Of a stretch of 64,000 bases of DNA, positions 10,380 through 23,000 are shown piece by piece. The number at the start of each line of letters is the position of its first letter. The first letter of the stretch is position 1. A program made the translations under genes and the position numbers. This stretch comes from Plantago major (taxonomy: Eukaryota > Streptophyta > Magnoliopsida > Lamiales > Plantaginaceae), in the NCBI GenBank assembly GCA_026545765.1, contig JAIFAC010000457.1, positions 1 through 64,000 of the forward strand. Reading direction: 5' to 3'. The notes beneath the pieces were generated by a model that did not search any database, had not been told where the DNA came from, and was given only the letters and a program-made list of their open reading frames with translations.

Positions 10380-12260
10380 ATTACGGCTCATATCTGGCCA
10401 ATGAGCTCTTCCATCCTCACGATTCATCTGAGCTGCTCATCCACAGATTTCCAATCTCGATGCGGAAAATCCTTTGCTTGATTCACCATATGCTCGACAC
10501 ACTTTTGTGTAAACACCACCATGTCCACTGAGATTGCTTTGGGACACGGAGAAGCTCTCCTTGGTGTCTCGCCATAACTACCAAGACCATAAACCCGACC
10601 ACTTGTTGTCGGGTGGGTTGACTAATAGAAAGATCCGGTCTTGTTCTTCCACGGACAACTCCTCACCTCGGCGACCTCTCCATGATGATCCGCTCCACCT
10701 CGCTCTGTAATAGTCAAGTGTATCTGAAATGAGCTACAATTTCATATTTAATTTATAATACATATGCATATCTGTTGTGACACTTAGCAAATACACATAC
10801 ATGATAAGCTCGGACTTACGGTCCACCAAGCATTTGTTCTTGAACTTCCCATCTTCATTTGCTCTAGGCAAGTCTTGGGTTTGTTGAGTTCACTAAAGAA
10901 CATTATATATTGCAACAAGTAGTTAGTAAGTTGGTAGGAATGCAAACAGTGGTAAATTGGTATAAATGAAAGCAATACACATGTGTACAAATCATGTTGT
11001 AATCGAACACATATATATACTTACAAACATCGGCGATCGGTGACAACGATTCGTGACCCGTAGTGATACAGCGGAGCCACCTTACCATCTGGCTAAGTCG
11101 GCCAGTTACACTTTGTCTTGTAGGGGTGATCCTCGGCGTGATTAATTCTCAATACTCATGCCACATAGCCCACTCTTAGTCCCCAATATTCTATCTTTGT
11201 GGCGGCTTTCCTTTGTCTCGGTATTTTTCATATAACCACCATATGCCTATCTGGTCGAGCCCGAACTCTCGAAAGCACATCGGGGAATAAGGCAGTTGGA
11301 ATGTAGTATTTTTCTACATTCCAATTCCATTCAAAGTAAAATTAATGCCCAGGTCACAATTTCAAGATAAACAATGGTGCATTTCACCGGTGGCTAACAT
11401 ACCACACAAATTGTCCTAGAATTTACTAACACAATGGTGACTAACATATCACCCAGTAAGTGGCTAACATACCACACAAATTGTCCTAGAATTTACTAAC
11501 ACAATGGTGACTAACATATCACCCAATTAAGTGGCTAACATACCACACAAATTGTCCTTGAATTTACTAACACAATGGTGACTAACATATCACCCAGTAA
11601 GTGGCTAACATCTGACACAAATCCTAATTTACCAACACAATGGTGACTAACATATCACCCGATTAAGTGGCTAACATACCACACAAATTAGTAAACTAGT
11701 TCATTAATCGATTCTCTCTACAAATAAAGCATTGTAACATTTACCACAACAAATTGTAACATTTAAGCTTACGAAGCTCATCAAAGTAGAAAGTGCTCTC
11801 GACCTTGTGTGCTCCACTTTTAGCCTCCACGGCAGTGACTCCCTCCTAAACTTGAATATCTCATGCGGGTAACGATACGAGATTCTTTGAGGCCACAACT
11901 GCGATTATAAATGACATATAGAAGAGTACATATATTTATTAGACAATTCATGTGACATATATATAAACACTTATCTTAAGTTATGTTCTACAAATGTATA
12001 TATAATACTTACTTCCTCCTACCATTGAGAACAACACAACTTCCCTCCCGCTTTACCATCGGCGATCTCGGTATATGGACACCCGTCGGTAGTCACTGGT
12101 CCATAACCACCACCCAGGCGTCCCTATGCCGATCCTTTGGCGATCGACTAAGATGAGAGTATTGCCCGATCCACGAGGCTACTCTCGGCACTCATGGTGA
12201 ACCACAGGTCCCACTAGACACAGGAATCTGCACTTTCTTTCTTGGGGCATCTGCAAAAGC
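10380..12260 (-). pseudogene. CACTA-1 second gene remnant (Ptta/En-Spm, plant transposase type)
   Basis: On the - strand the region near 10.4-10.6 kb reads RVYGLGSYGETPR followed by a helical stretch, the C-terminal pattern of plant Ptta/En-Spm proteins. CACTA-3 has the matching MYGLGSLG block at about 63.48 kb. A conserved middle segment (YRYPHEIFKFRRE type) lies near 11.80-11.88 kb. This class is thought to bind the subterminal repeats and assist TNP2. The gene lies downstream of the transposase in the transcription direction. It is interrupted by frame breaks and by the tandem repeat at 11380-11690, which probably sits in an intron. The limits are approximate. Confidence 0.65.
11380..11690. 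repeat. Tandem repeat inside CACTA-1, about 71-bp unit, four or more copies
   Basis: A unit containing GTGGCTAACATACCACACAA and then TGGTGACTAACATATCACCC starts near 11389, 11460, 11531, 11602 and 11665. Its reverse complement is the same repeat found in CACTA-3 at 62294-62735. It lies inside the second gene, between its N-terminal and C-terminal parts. Confidence 0.85.
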
Positions 12261-12399
12261 TCATGACAAACACAAACAAATTGTATTAGTATAAATTAAG
12301 ACATGAATTGGCATGTAATGGAAAAGCAAACATATAACAATTAAGATACATATAATCTACACTACACACATACTACGATCGTCACCAATGGTTAAGTCT

Positions 12400-15300
12400 A
12401 CATATATGTCTTAAATGCGGTCGATGTACTCATCACGGCGTCTCTGATTTCTATTGTTTCATGACAACCTCTTCTTGATGCGAGTTGGTAGTTGATTTGT
12501 CCTTATGAGCGTACTCGACTACTGGGCGGGCTTGTATGTGTATCGTTGCCGACAGTCCGCCTTATTGCGTTTTAGGCTTGGATATTCAATGAACATCACT
12601 TGGCGTGCACGTTGCGCAGATAAAAAGGTTAAATGCCAATGCGGTACCTCCTCCTATGGTTAATCTCAACCATTTGATATTGCTCGTGCACCTACGTACC
12701 ATTTGACGGGATCATACCGATCGACATCAAGCGAGCGATTCTTTTCGAGCACACGGCATATTCAAGCCTCACAATTCGTTTAAGTTTTCCATAGAAATCA
12801 AACAAATCATCACCTCCATTTTGATCGACCCCTTTCACACACCCCCTGATTGCTAGTAGACTTGGGCGTGTCGAATCCATTGTGTGAAATCTAAGACCAT
12901 TTACTATATCGATGGAAAAGCGGATACTCATTGAATGGACCCTGCTAAAGACTCTAAGTAAGGACATGTGACTTGGTTTACGGGATCTCGGACATAGTCC
13001 CAACAATCGGGAAATTCATTTGGCAACTTCTCTTCAGCGGTTCTTCAAGTGTGTCATCTGCCATATTTGGATCCATCTTGAACAACGCTTTTTGAAAGCG
13101 TTGTGGACATGATGACATGATTAGATAGTAGTTAAGTTCAAATTTATGTGTTATAATAAGTAAGGCTGCTCACCTAGCAAAGATCTTCATAAATTTATCA
13201 ACTTGACCAGTTCGAGAGGACATAATAGTGATTTGCCTTCATCCTTATCTCATCGACCATTACGTATTCCTTTAAGCCCATAGGTCTACGAGATCCTAAA
13301 TATTGAAAGTGTAACTTCATCATACTCTTGAACTTCATGCGTATGCATTTACGGCCGACCTAGATGCCTTAGTGACGCGTGGTCTCCAAAGTAATAGCTG
13401 CATAAGATGGCGACATCTGTCCACGTGCATTGGCCATCGACCCTCGGGCTTACCTTTATTCTTTGATGTACTTCTTCAATTTTCCCAAATACACTTAAGT
13501 TGTATATATATTTAGGTAAGATAATGTTCCTTGGGAAAAAAGAACATTTTAAGTAAATGGATGCCTTTATTACACACCTCTCGAATGGATACATCCGCCG
13601 ATCTTGAACAGTCCGACAAGTCTCGCTTCATGTGGAAGGTGAACCGGCAAGTGCTCCATAGAATCAAAGAAGCTCGTTGGAAAGATACGCTCGAGCTTGC
13701 ATAGAATCAATGGATGTTGCTTTCAAGATTTGCTAACACTTCATCCTCAAGCACCCTTGAGCATAAATTCTTGAAAAATAAGCTCAGATCGACGAGAGCG
13801 CTCCATATAGGCTTAGGTAGTAGTTCTCGAAATGCAACAGGGAGAAGCCTCTCCATGAACACATGGCAATCGTGGCTCTTCATCCCATACATCTTTGTCT
13901 TCTTCAAATCCACACCCTCCCAAGTTCGATGCATAACCGTGGGAACTTCAATCCCTCACCCAATCAAACAGCTTGTTCCTAGCTTCAATGTCAATTGTGT
14001 AGGCTACCTTGGGCCACAGTCCCTTATCATTCCGCTTTGTCAACTCAGGCCTATTACAAAATGTATCCAACTCAGGTCTAGATTTAACTGTATCCTTTGT
14101 TTTCCCTTTAATGTTGCAAATCGTGTTGAAGCAGTTTTCTAACACGTTCTTCTCAATGTGCATGAAATCCAAGTTGTGACGGATAAGAAGAGTGCTCGAT
14201 AAAGCGAGTCCCGAAGATGCTTCTCTTCTTCCATCCACAATTTTGCTAATTTGATCGTTATGCTTCTCAGGCCAAGTTGATTACTTTCATAAGACCCGAC
14301 CTTTCTATCTGCAAGTATCTATGCACCGATAAGTTTTGTCGGGGCCCTTTCATTTCTACTCGACCCTTGAGAATTGAGTCTTGTTCTTCTGAGCGGATGA
14401 TCTTTTGGTAGAAACCTCGATGATCAAACCAACATTCCTTTCGCTCTCCTTGATCTAAATGCACTCATCGTCGAACAATGTGGACAAGCATTACCCCAGG
14501 TTTTCCTTCGAGATAGCATGGAGTAAGGCTGGAAAATCACTCACAGTCCTGATGGTCTTGCTCTCAAGTTGAAGTTCTTCTTCGTTGACACATCATATGT
14601 TGGGATACCTTTTTCCCAACTCGATCGGCTCCTTGATTAGAGCTGCAGAACACATCCATACATCACGGATCATATGGACGGGCACCAGCGATCAGAACAT
14701 GAGCGGTTCCTTCATGCACTCAAGGGCGGGTTATGCGGTGTCAACATAAGCGGCCAACAAGAGTACTTAGGTCACTTCGAAGGGTTAAAACCATCCGTAC
14801 AAAGGCCCGATCGTACATTTCTAGGCTCATTTGCAAACTCTGGATAGCTCTCGTGAAGTGTTTCCATCCGGTGAGTCGATAGATGCTCCATTCTACCCTC
14901 TCAGGATTACTCTCTCCTTGTGCCTTTGCATTTTATCGGCTAAGCACTTGAAGCGTCAACCTCTTCAAGCGAGGTGCTAGAGGAAATACCACATTTTCTT
15001 ATGTGGGAGATTTTTATTCAGCGTTTCTTTGAGGCACCCTCCTTGTAGCAGCTTGTGGGGTCCTTACCACGAACTTCCACTTGATAGATCTTTATCCTCC
15101 TCCCGATAAATCATGCACATATATAACCTCACAACAATCTATGGTTTCCATGGGCAACCCCATCCCTTGCATCTTTTCTTCTTGGTAAAGTTGGTGGGAA
15201 CTAGGTTTGGTTCTGGACAATGCTCTGACATTACTTATACCCATTCACTGAAGCTCGATTCAGATTGCTGGCTATTAGTCTTCAACTCATTAGCCGAGCC

Positions 15301-15835
15301 AACAATGACAATTCGGTATGCTTACACCCCGGATAAACCGGCTTCTTTACGGATTCCATCAAGTCGAAGAAGACCTGATCCTCAGGATTCGGAGGCTCCT
15401 CGCATCCCCTCGATTCTTGGCTCCACTGGTGTCCATGAACTCTGGACCCGCAATATCATATACCATTTGCTCAACCCGTTCATGATCATTATTAGCATCA
15501 GATGTAGAAGTATTTTGAGTACTTCCATCACGATTTCTGTTTTCTTTTCGCTTCCCAAATTCTCATAATCCATGAGCGTCTTGTATGTCTCACCATGAAG
15601 TCAATACCTCATACTCGACTACAAACCTTACGTTTGAAGTGTTCCACTACCGTTTCGGAGGTAAAATTGTTTATTCCTACATTTATCTTTTGGGTGCGAG
15701 GCACTTCATCATCCCCACTCGAACAATTAGTGCGTATGGGATTGCAAATGTGAAGGCATCAACCCCTTCCACAAAACTAGGTAAAACTACGCCATTAACT
15801 ATCCTTTGGTACATCCATGAGCGATCGGTGTTCAT
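12400..15835 (-). pseudogene. CACTA-1 TNP2-type transposase gene, broken
   Basis: TNP2 catalyses excision and insertion of CACTA elements. On the - strand the likely start at 15835 opens MNTDRSWMYQRIVNG and an SFVEGVDAF segment, the transposase-associated N-terminal domain. Then come pieces of the TNP2 core near 14.26-14.46 kb (HRGFYQKIIR type) and 13.95-14.24 kb (HNLDFMHIEKNVLEN). A MKSHDCHVFMERLLPVAFR segment near 13.85 kb is typical of the end of the core and the DUF4218 region, and WMYPFER lies near 13.58 kb. A weak DUF4216-like tail lies towards 12.7 kb. The frame changes many times and I see no intact product. Confidence 0.8.
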
Positions 15836-16539
15836 TGGATGATTATATAACGACACGTTTGAATTGATTAGATCGTATTTTTCAACTCGATTCCCATTTC
15901 CCCATTTCCCCATGTTATAAAGTTTTGTCTCTTACCAAAATTCCCATTACAAATAAAGCATTCCAACCCTGTCTGAATTTATAAATTATAAATTACATGC
16001 ATTTCTGAATGTAATCACCAAATTATATCAACACACTTCATTAATTAAATTCTCATAATTTATAATCTAGTACATGTATAAATTTATCAAATGAAACAAT
16101 TGCACATCTTAATTAACATACTTAACATACTTAAATCAAAACTTCGACATACTTAACATTATACTAATTAACAATTCAAACAATTGCACATCTCAAAGTT
16201 AATTAACTAGCTAGTAAACATACAATTGCTTAAATTAGTCTAAATTAACTAAATTTTCCAAATATGTCAAAAGTTAGGGTTTCAAAGCGAGGTACTAAAT
16301 CTTCATAATTTTACTATATATACACCAATATCAAATTAATTAAAAGCCCTACATACTTACAAACATCCTAACATTATACTAAAATTCAAATTCACAATCA
16401 ATATATATCAATTGTACATCTCAAAGGTAAAACATTACCTAATTACAACTAAACTAAGCACTATATACTCTCCATTTACATTCAATTGCTCAAATTAGTT
16501 TAAAGTAACAAAATCCTAAATATAAAAATTAGGGTTTAC

Positions 16540-16745
16540 CTTGAATCCGGAGAAATGGCGGATGAAATTTGAGATTAATGACGAATTGACCTCCTTGATT
16601 CACGAGCTTGAATGTACGAAGAATGGCGAAATGGTTGAGATTTTGGCAGGATTTGCTTTGGCCGAAATGGGGAGAAGAAAGGAAGAAGAATGAGGAAGAA
16701 GAAAAAGTGGGGAGGGGAAGCAGAACTGCTTCCCGTAAAAAAGCT
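16540..16745 (-). promoter_or_regulatory. CACTA-1 transcribed leader
   Basis: On the - strand, just inside the right subterminal repeats, a CT-rich stretch (CTTCTTCCT-type) is followed by a TCAAGGTAAACCC splice-donor context near 16540. CACTA-2 (about 53.66-53.83 kb) and CACTA-3 (about 60.66-60.85 kb) have a similar CT-rich leader and an AAGGTATT-type donor in the same place. This suggests a conserved untranslated first exon. It is inferred from position and similarity only. Confidence 0.45.
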
Positions 16746-17040
16746 GAAATTCTAACAACGGATAGTCCTATCCGTCGCTAGATTTTCATTTTCTATTTTT
16801 TTTTAAAAATTCTTTTCCCATTTTTAATTTCTTTTTCAATTTTGGTCAGCGAATCTAGCGGATAGATTATCCGTCACTAGATTTAACGATGGATAAGACT
16901 ATCCGTCGTTAAATATAACGACGAAATGCTTATCCGTCGTTAGAACTAGCGACGGATTTTATCCGTCGCTAGAGCTAGCGATTTCGCTAGCTAGTTATCG
17001 TCGCTAATTCACCGTGACTAGGAGCGAGTTTCTTGTAGTG
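16746..17040. repeat. CACTA-1 right terminal and subterminal repeat region
   Basis: Contains repeated TATCCGTCGTTA and TAGCGACGGATT-type motifs in both orientations, ending with TTTCTTGTAGTG. It is the partner of the left region at 9774-10165. Confidence 0.85.
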
Positions 17041-17043
17041 TAT

Positions 17044-17789
17044 GAAATTTAATAAAAGCTATATATCGGTCATCTGAAAATAACGTTTGAAATATATCTT
17101 TGGTAAAAATATAACTAATTCCACATAAGACTGAATGAATTTGGTGAGGTTTAGCCTCTTGTGCTTTACATAATATATGTGGATGAATGGATATCGTCTT
17201 TCTTATGGTATACAAAAATCAGCACTAGCACTTTTACTAAACTTTCTCATATTTTAATTAAATTATTATAGATAATAGAATTGTTTGGACTCTAGAGATT
17301 ACGATAATTGTAACGGGAGATAGGAGTTTTACTAATCAATACAGGTCATATTTTACATTTCATTCCAATTCAATTGAAATTGAAGTTGTATTCGGTTGGA
17401 TCAGTTTGTGAATTGTGGATTGTATCGATTTGTAAAACTCGTCATCCATCCCTTACACCATCTCCATCAATAAAACAAAAAATCTCTTTTTTTCTTGATG
17501 TGTGGTAAAACTCAGCTCCACTGGTAGCACCCAGTAGAACCCACCATTTTCCTTTCTCTTCAATTAGTACTTTTTAAAATTGAATTATGGATAACACCAT
17601 AAGTAGTGCCCTGAATTTTAAAAAGACAAACTAAGGAAAATATTGACTCGTGCTAGTTCGTGAACTTGAAAATTCGACGAACTTGACTTTTGAAAATTTA
17701 AAACATAGTTCAATGCCTTGTGCGTCCTTATACTTGACATGAAAATTATTAAATATAATTAAGTGAACTAGTCAAAATATCGTGAACTA
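17044..17789. other. Intergenic, nothing recognised
   Basis: AT-rich sequence between CACTA-1 and the Gypsy-like LTR. I see no coding region or repeat that I can name. Confidence 0.5.
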
Positions 17790-19117
17790 TAAAATCATAA
17801 AGCTTTGATACAAAACTCTAAATATATGAAGAAAGCGTAAAGATGCTCTTGGTAGTGATCCTTTGCTCGAACGCTCCTCCAAAGCTTCAAACCTAAAATT
17901 GATATTTAGAAAGATTCGGTAGTGACCAGGTTGAACAAACTCCATGCGTGCGTCATGACTTAAAGTTCTATATGTTTTCATGTCTTTTAAATCTTTTAGT
18001 CTTGCTTAATGCAATCTGATCTATGACTGACTTGACACTTAACACTTGAACTTATTCTTCTTGAAAACTCTTAACTTGACCTTGAACTTAAAACTTATCT
18101 TGAAGCGTCTTAAAATCATAACATGATCGTGAGCTCACTTGGCATCGTAGGTTCCTACGGCCCATGGTGGCTATCTGACCTCGGTCACTTCATTGACCTA
18201 TCCGTTGAATAAATAAAAACTGACGGACTCAGGACCTTGGTCCCTATCCGCTGAACATGAACTAGTAACTACGCCACAAATACCAGGATATTCCCGTACG
18301 AGCCCCTTACTTATCTTGAAATCATTTCTTTACTTCAAACCTTTAACGTTTTGTTAAAGTGAATGCATCTTCTAAACTATAACTCATGAATGCATGATTC
18401 TATTGTGTGTAAATAAACATCAAATATCACTATTGGAGATTATAAAAATGTATCAAACATGTGCAAGTATCACATACCACTCCATACTGTTGGAAACATA
18501 TAACAAGAGTAACAAAACTCAATAGTAACGCAAGTAGAAATGACAATTATACATAGAAAACAAAGTGTGGGAACTAAACTAATCAAAAGCATAAAAGTTT
18601 CATTTAGGAAACACAGACTCACGGCAAGTAGTTCATGGCACCAATAATTTTCCCTTAATCTATTAGACTATTACTATAACTAGTCAAGGTAAACACTCAT
18701 TAGATATACAACTAAATGGCTTAAATTAGCTCAATCTTAGCATATAACACCAACTAGAACAAGTACTAACCGTCTGCCAGATACCAAGTAGCATCAAGTT
18801 CGAAACAGAACTAAGCAAGAAATACATGGTCCAGCCAACTATTAAGATTAATCAATTACTAACTCATCGTACCATAAAAACCCAAGAAGGTAAACGTTAT
18901 CAGTAAATCAACCATAAAACATACGCTTGAAAATTTTTGAAGTAACTTTCATACAACATAACTTATAATCCTAACAATCAACACATAAACAAACATGAAT
19001 GCAAGTCTTAGGGGAACTTGCCTTGAAAATCTCCAATCAAAACCCATAGCTAAAGAGAACACTTGGTCGAGCCAACTAATCGAAAATACACACTGCTGCT
19101 GCCCAAACCATAGAGAT
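17790..19117 (-). repeat. Gypsy-like LTR remnant on the - strand, distal part
   Basis: Together with 34384-34681 this looks like one LTR of roughly 1.6 kb in the - orientation, interrupted by the Copia element. Near 17800 the - strand reads a TATCAAAGC-like word, as in a methionine primer-binding site, which would mark the LTR 3' edge. The mid-part has the structured, non-coding look of Del/Tekay-type LTRs. Ty3/Gypsy is my best family guess. The left limit is uncertain, no internal coding region was recognised, and it may be a solo LTR. Confidence 0.45.
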
Positions 19118-20778
19118 TGTTGGAAAATTTGTTGGGAAATTTCTTGGAAAATTTGTTAGGAAATTTGTTAGATATTTTGTTAGAAATATCTGTTTAGATT
19201 TTGATCAGCAACATGATTACTTATCTTAGTCTCAGAAAGGTGATTAGTACTCTTGGTTCACTTGAACATTGTAAAGAAACTCACTAAGTATGATAGTCTA
19301 GCTAATCTTGTATAGGATGTTAGGTCTCAAAATGTAATTTTATTTTATGAAGAGAAGACCAAGAAGAAGACATCCAAGCGAGAACAAGCTCAGCGACATT
19401 GAAGACTTGAAAGCGCACAAGATTCTTTGGCATTGTTCGGATACCTTAGCGGATATCTTGAAGACGAATAGTTTCAAACAAAGCATGTCACAAGAGATAT
19501 CTGAGAAATAAAACTATCGAAAACAAGGAAAGTGTCCTGAGATATCTATTCTCGAGATACCTTGAGCTTTAACCACATTTACGAAAAGAAATATATATAT
19601 TGCAAACAAAGTTGTTTCAATATAAGTGGTATCTGAAGATTGAAGATAAGGGCGTGCAAAGAATCGAGATAACACTAGTCTACGATACAAAGCATAGTTC
19701 GTTGGCACTATAGGACAAAAGTATAGTACAATGCATTTAATGCAGACGAGAGATATGCGAATAAAAGCAACGACGAAGAAGAAGACAAAACACCTCTGAT
19801 TACTATACGAGATATCAATAGTTTGAATTTGAGCTAACGGATACTATTCAAAGCACTCAAATTCATCTATAAATATCAACACTTAGGCTTGAGAGGACAC
19901 ACAAGATACCGACATACTTTGAAAACTTTGAACATCTTACTCTCTCAAAGCAACTTACTTATCCTCAAGCTTTACATTGCGACCAAGCTTTTGATCTTGA
20001 GTAACAACTTTGAAATTCTAAGTGTCTGATCCTAAATAAGCATAGCTATCGTGAAAGAGTTGAAGCGAAAGATCAAGTATAAAGATTCATTCTCTTGAAA
20101 ATCTAAGACTTGGGTCGATAAAAGAACAAGATACCATCAATTGAAAAGTGTATTAAGTATACTTGATTCACGAGCTATCTGAATAAGCGAATAAGTTATT
20201 AAAGAAGCTCATCGACAACTCAAACCAAAACCGACACCGTGGCCTGGCGTGGAGTACATGAAGTACTTAGTTTGAAAATCGGGAATAACTCAAGGTTAGA
20301 TTATAGGAAGTACTTGATTTGGGAAACTGAGGAATAACTCCAAGGTTATTGAGTATAGGAAGTACTTAGCTTGGAAAGCTAGGAATAACTCAAGGTTTAC
20401 GAGTCTGAAGTACTTGGTATGGCGAGGGAACAACTCGGGGAACATTTGGTTGGGAACGATTGTTAAGAATCTTAGAATAGGTTTATTGTAAGGTGAACTC
20501 AATTATACATTCTAGTGAATTCTAGGTCTCTGGTAGGCCAAGTGGATTAGTTGGAGGATTCGCCACCTCCGGATACCACTATACTTCATGTTATTTACCT
20601 TTACGTATTTACATTTGAACACACACGCACACTTTAGCTTTACGCACTTATCTTTATTAAGTCTTCCGCTCTGATTCTAAGTATCGGATATCTATTAGGA
20701 TATCGAGAAATAATTTTATCGACAAAAGTTTTAAAGACTATTCACCCCCAGTCTTTTACTTTGTAGTTATCTCCAACA
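19118..20778 (+). repeat. Copia element 5' LTR
   Basis: Begins TGTTGG and ends CCAACA, giving a short inverted repeat at its ends. Long stretches match 32713-34383. A methionine-type primer-binding region follows directly. Confidence 0.85.
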
Positions 20779-23000
20779 AGTGGTATCGAGGCGGAGGTTC
20801 TGACAAGCCTTACTTGAACCTAGATCCCCGGATAGGTGAAGGAACTTTGTCCATTTTAGAGGACTATTTAATTTGTGTGTTAAGTGTGCGGTATGTCTCT
20901 CGGTGATGCACCCATTCTCAAACCCGAGAATTACGAGAAATGGAAAAATAACATGATGCTCCACCTTGAAGCCATAAGTGGCGAAATGATCGAAGTGATA
21001 AAGAATGGCCCGATAGTCATTCAACAACTCGAACAAGTCATGGAGGTTTCTAATGGTAGAGACAAAGATCAAAGCGAAGGATCTTCACAAACCGATCGTC
21101 GACAAGTGGGAGATCTACTAGTCGAGTTATTTAACCGAAGCCGGAGAACTACGGACATCGGAAGATGCCAAGAGAAATCGTCGATGGTCAAGCTCGTAAT
21201 ATCATCATCGGATCGACAAGAGCATACGATTAAGCGTGGGGTGCTAAAAGCGAAGTTACTGGCAACTTATTGAAGAAATCTGTGCGGGCCAGAAAACCAA
21301 GAAAACAAGTTGAAGTTCTCAAGTTGAAATTTCAAAATTTCAAACAAGGATCCTTGAAACTGGAAGAACTTGATTTGATTTACCACTCTCATGAGTGACA
21401 TGGCGACTCTTGGGGAAAGCAGCAGATACTCGGTCGGAAAAGATTAAGACTATTGTTAGAAGTCTTAACCACAAGAGCATACCAAATTTTTATTTTAACC
21501 AAGGAATGCAAATATCACTCGATTGGAACTTTTCTCTCATCTTACTCTTGTTGATTGTGAGACAACTCGAAGAGAACAAACAAGCGAAAAGTTGCAAAGC
21601 GTTGCTCTAGTCACTCGAGGAACTTACGAAAGAAGAAAAGCAAGGAAGAAAGCGAGGATGCTCTTAGCAAAGCAAATGAGCAAATATATCGATCGAGAAA
21701 TTGAAAGAAGGAAAGCGAAAGAGAAGTGAAGAAGCATCTAGCTCGAACTATCACCGATACAAAATATGCAAAGCTCATTTGAACAAGCCATTTCGAAAGC
21801 ATCATGTCTTGAGGCGAAATTGGAAGCGATATCTGTTTCTATTGTTAGAAACACAGCCACTTCAAGAAGGATTGTCACGCCCTCAAAACTAAGGGCGGTG
21901 ACAAGAAATATAGGAAAATCTTGAGAAGAAGCGAAGCGTTGTTAAGCGAAGAAAGAAAGAAAATCCAAATTCAACTAGATGCTCTAGGCGTTGAGGCAGT
22001 TACGAAGATGATAATTCGGATGACTCAACCTTACCATCACCAATTATGTGGAGTTACTCATGATATAATCGACTTGACCTCAAGAAGAATGAAATGTGTG
22101 GAGTTCTTTGAAATTGTGGTCCGGACATCTCAACATAGAAAAGCATCTTATAGGTGATGAGGTAACACATAATTCTGTTATACTTATGAAAGTGATGAAG
22201 AGGAAATACAAAATCTAGAAAATCTCGGAAAGAACTTGACATCTATGAAAGAGAATTTCTAATGATCCGAGCTAGAGCGAAAACCTTGAAGAAGAAAAGA
22301 ATTCTCTTGAAAAGGAAAATTCTCAATTAGTTAAAGAATTTGAGAGAAAGGATCTGAAAATGCATCTCTCAAAGCTCGATATCTCGGTGAAAAGTCACAT
22401 AAAAAGCGATGGTTGAATTCGAAAGAATTATGAAGATCTTCTTTACGAGAACAAGGAACTCGAAGAAAGAATTATCTTTTCAATCTTATGCAAGCTAGTG
22501 ACACTCTTCTTGAAGTACAATCTTACTTAAGAGATCCTTGAGAAAAAAGAAAGGACTTGAAATTTGAATACAGAGATTGTTCTATCACTCTGAATAAGAG
22601 TAAGGAGAGAAGAACATTTGTAAGTACTCAAAAGGCGGTTCCATGCAATCTATAGTATCGGTGAGAAGACAAAGATTGTTGACAAAGGAAAAGCGATTCT
22701 GACCAAACCTTTGTGGGAAAAACAAGTCAAAAACAAAAGCTGTTGGGCACGTCTACGAAACACAACAACGAAAAGTGTAAACACCAGATGCTATGTCTCT
22801 CAAAAGGTAGAATTGCGAGGTGGCAAATTCTCCCATGTCACTTTTACGGAAAGAAATTGGACGACGAGAGACTAGCAAAGGCTGCTGAGAAAAGATCTCG
22901 AGATAGCTTCAAGTGCTCGAAGCAGTATTGGCTACAAAGGCATGGGAAAACAACTTGCTCATGAGTACAAGCGGGGCAAGAACGATGGTGAAAGCTAGAA
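20779..23000 (+). pseudogene. Copia element, primer site and gag region (fossil)
   Basis: The primer-binding region begins immediately after the LTR. A gag-type N-terminus starts at 20893 (an ENYEKWKNNM-like segment typical of Copia gag), followed by lysine- and glutamate-rich coiled-coil-like sequence. The coding region is broken in multiple places. Confidence 0.65.

Larger units (their letters stand above)
9774..17040 (-). mobile_element. CACTA-1: complete-length CACTA (En/Spm) DNA transposon
   Basis: The left end reads CACTACAAGAAAGC from 9774. The right end, reverse-complemented from 17040, reads CACTACAAGAAACTC, giving 12 identical terminal bases. The element is flanked by TAT at 9771-9773 and 17041-17043, the 3-bp target duplication expected of CACTA elements. 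It is about 7.3 kb long. Subterminal arrays of TAGCGACGGA-type motifs lie at both ends, and two - strand genes lie inside: a TNP2-like transposase and a Ptta/En-Spm second protein. Both genes are broken, so the copy is non-autonomous, although its ends could still be recognised by a transposase supplied elsewhere. Confidence 0.92.

Noticed and set aside
11380-11690. Tandem array as a CRISPR-like locus
   Set aside because: Units are contiguous diverged tandem copies without unique spacers, in a plant transposon intron.
13714-14142. 142-codon + strand frame in CACTA-1
   Set aside because: Shadow of the - strand TNP2 remnant, which has recognisable motifs.
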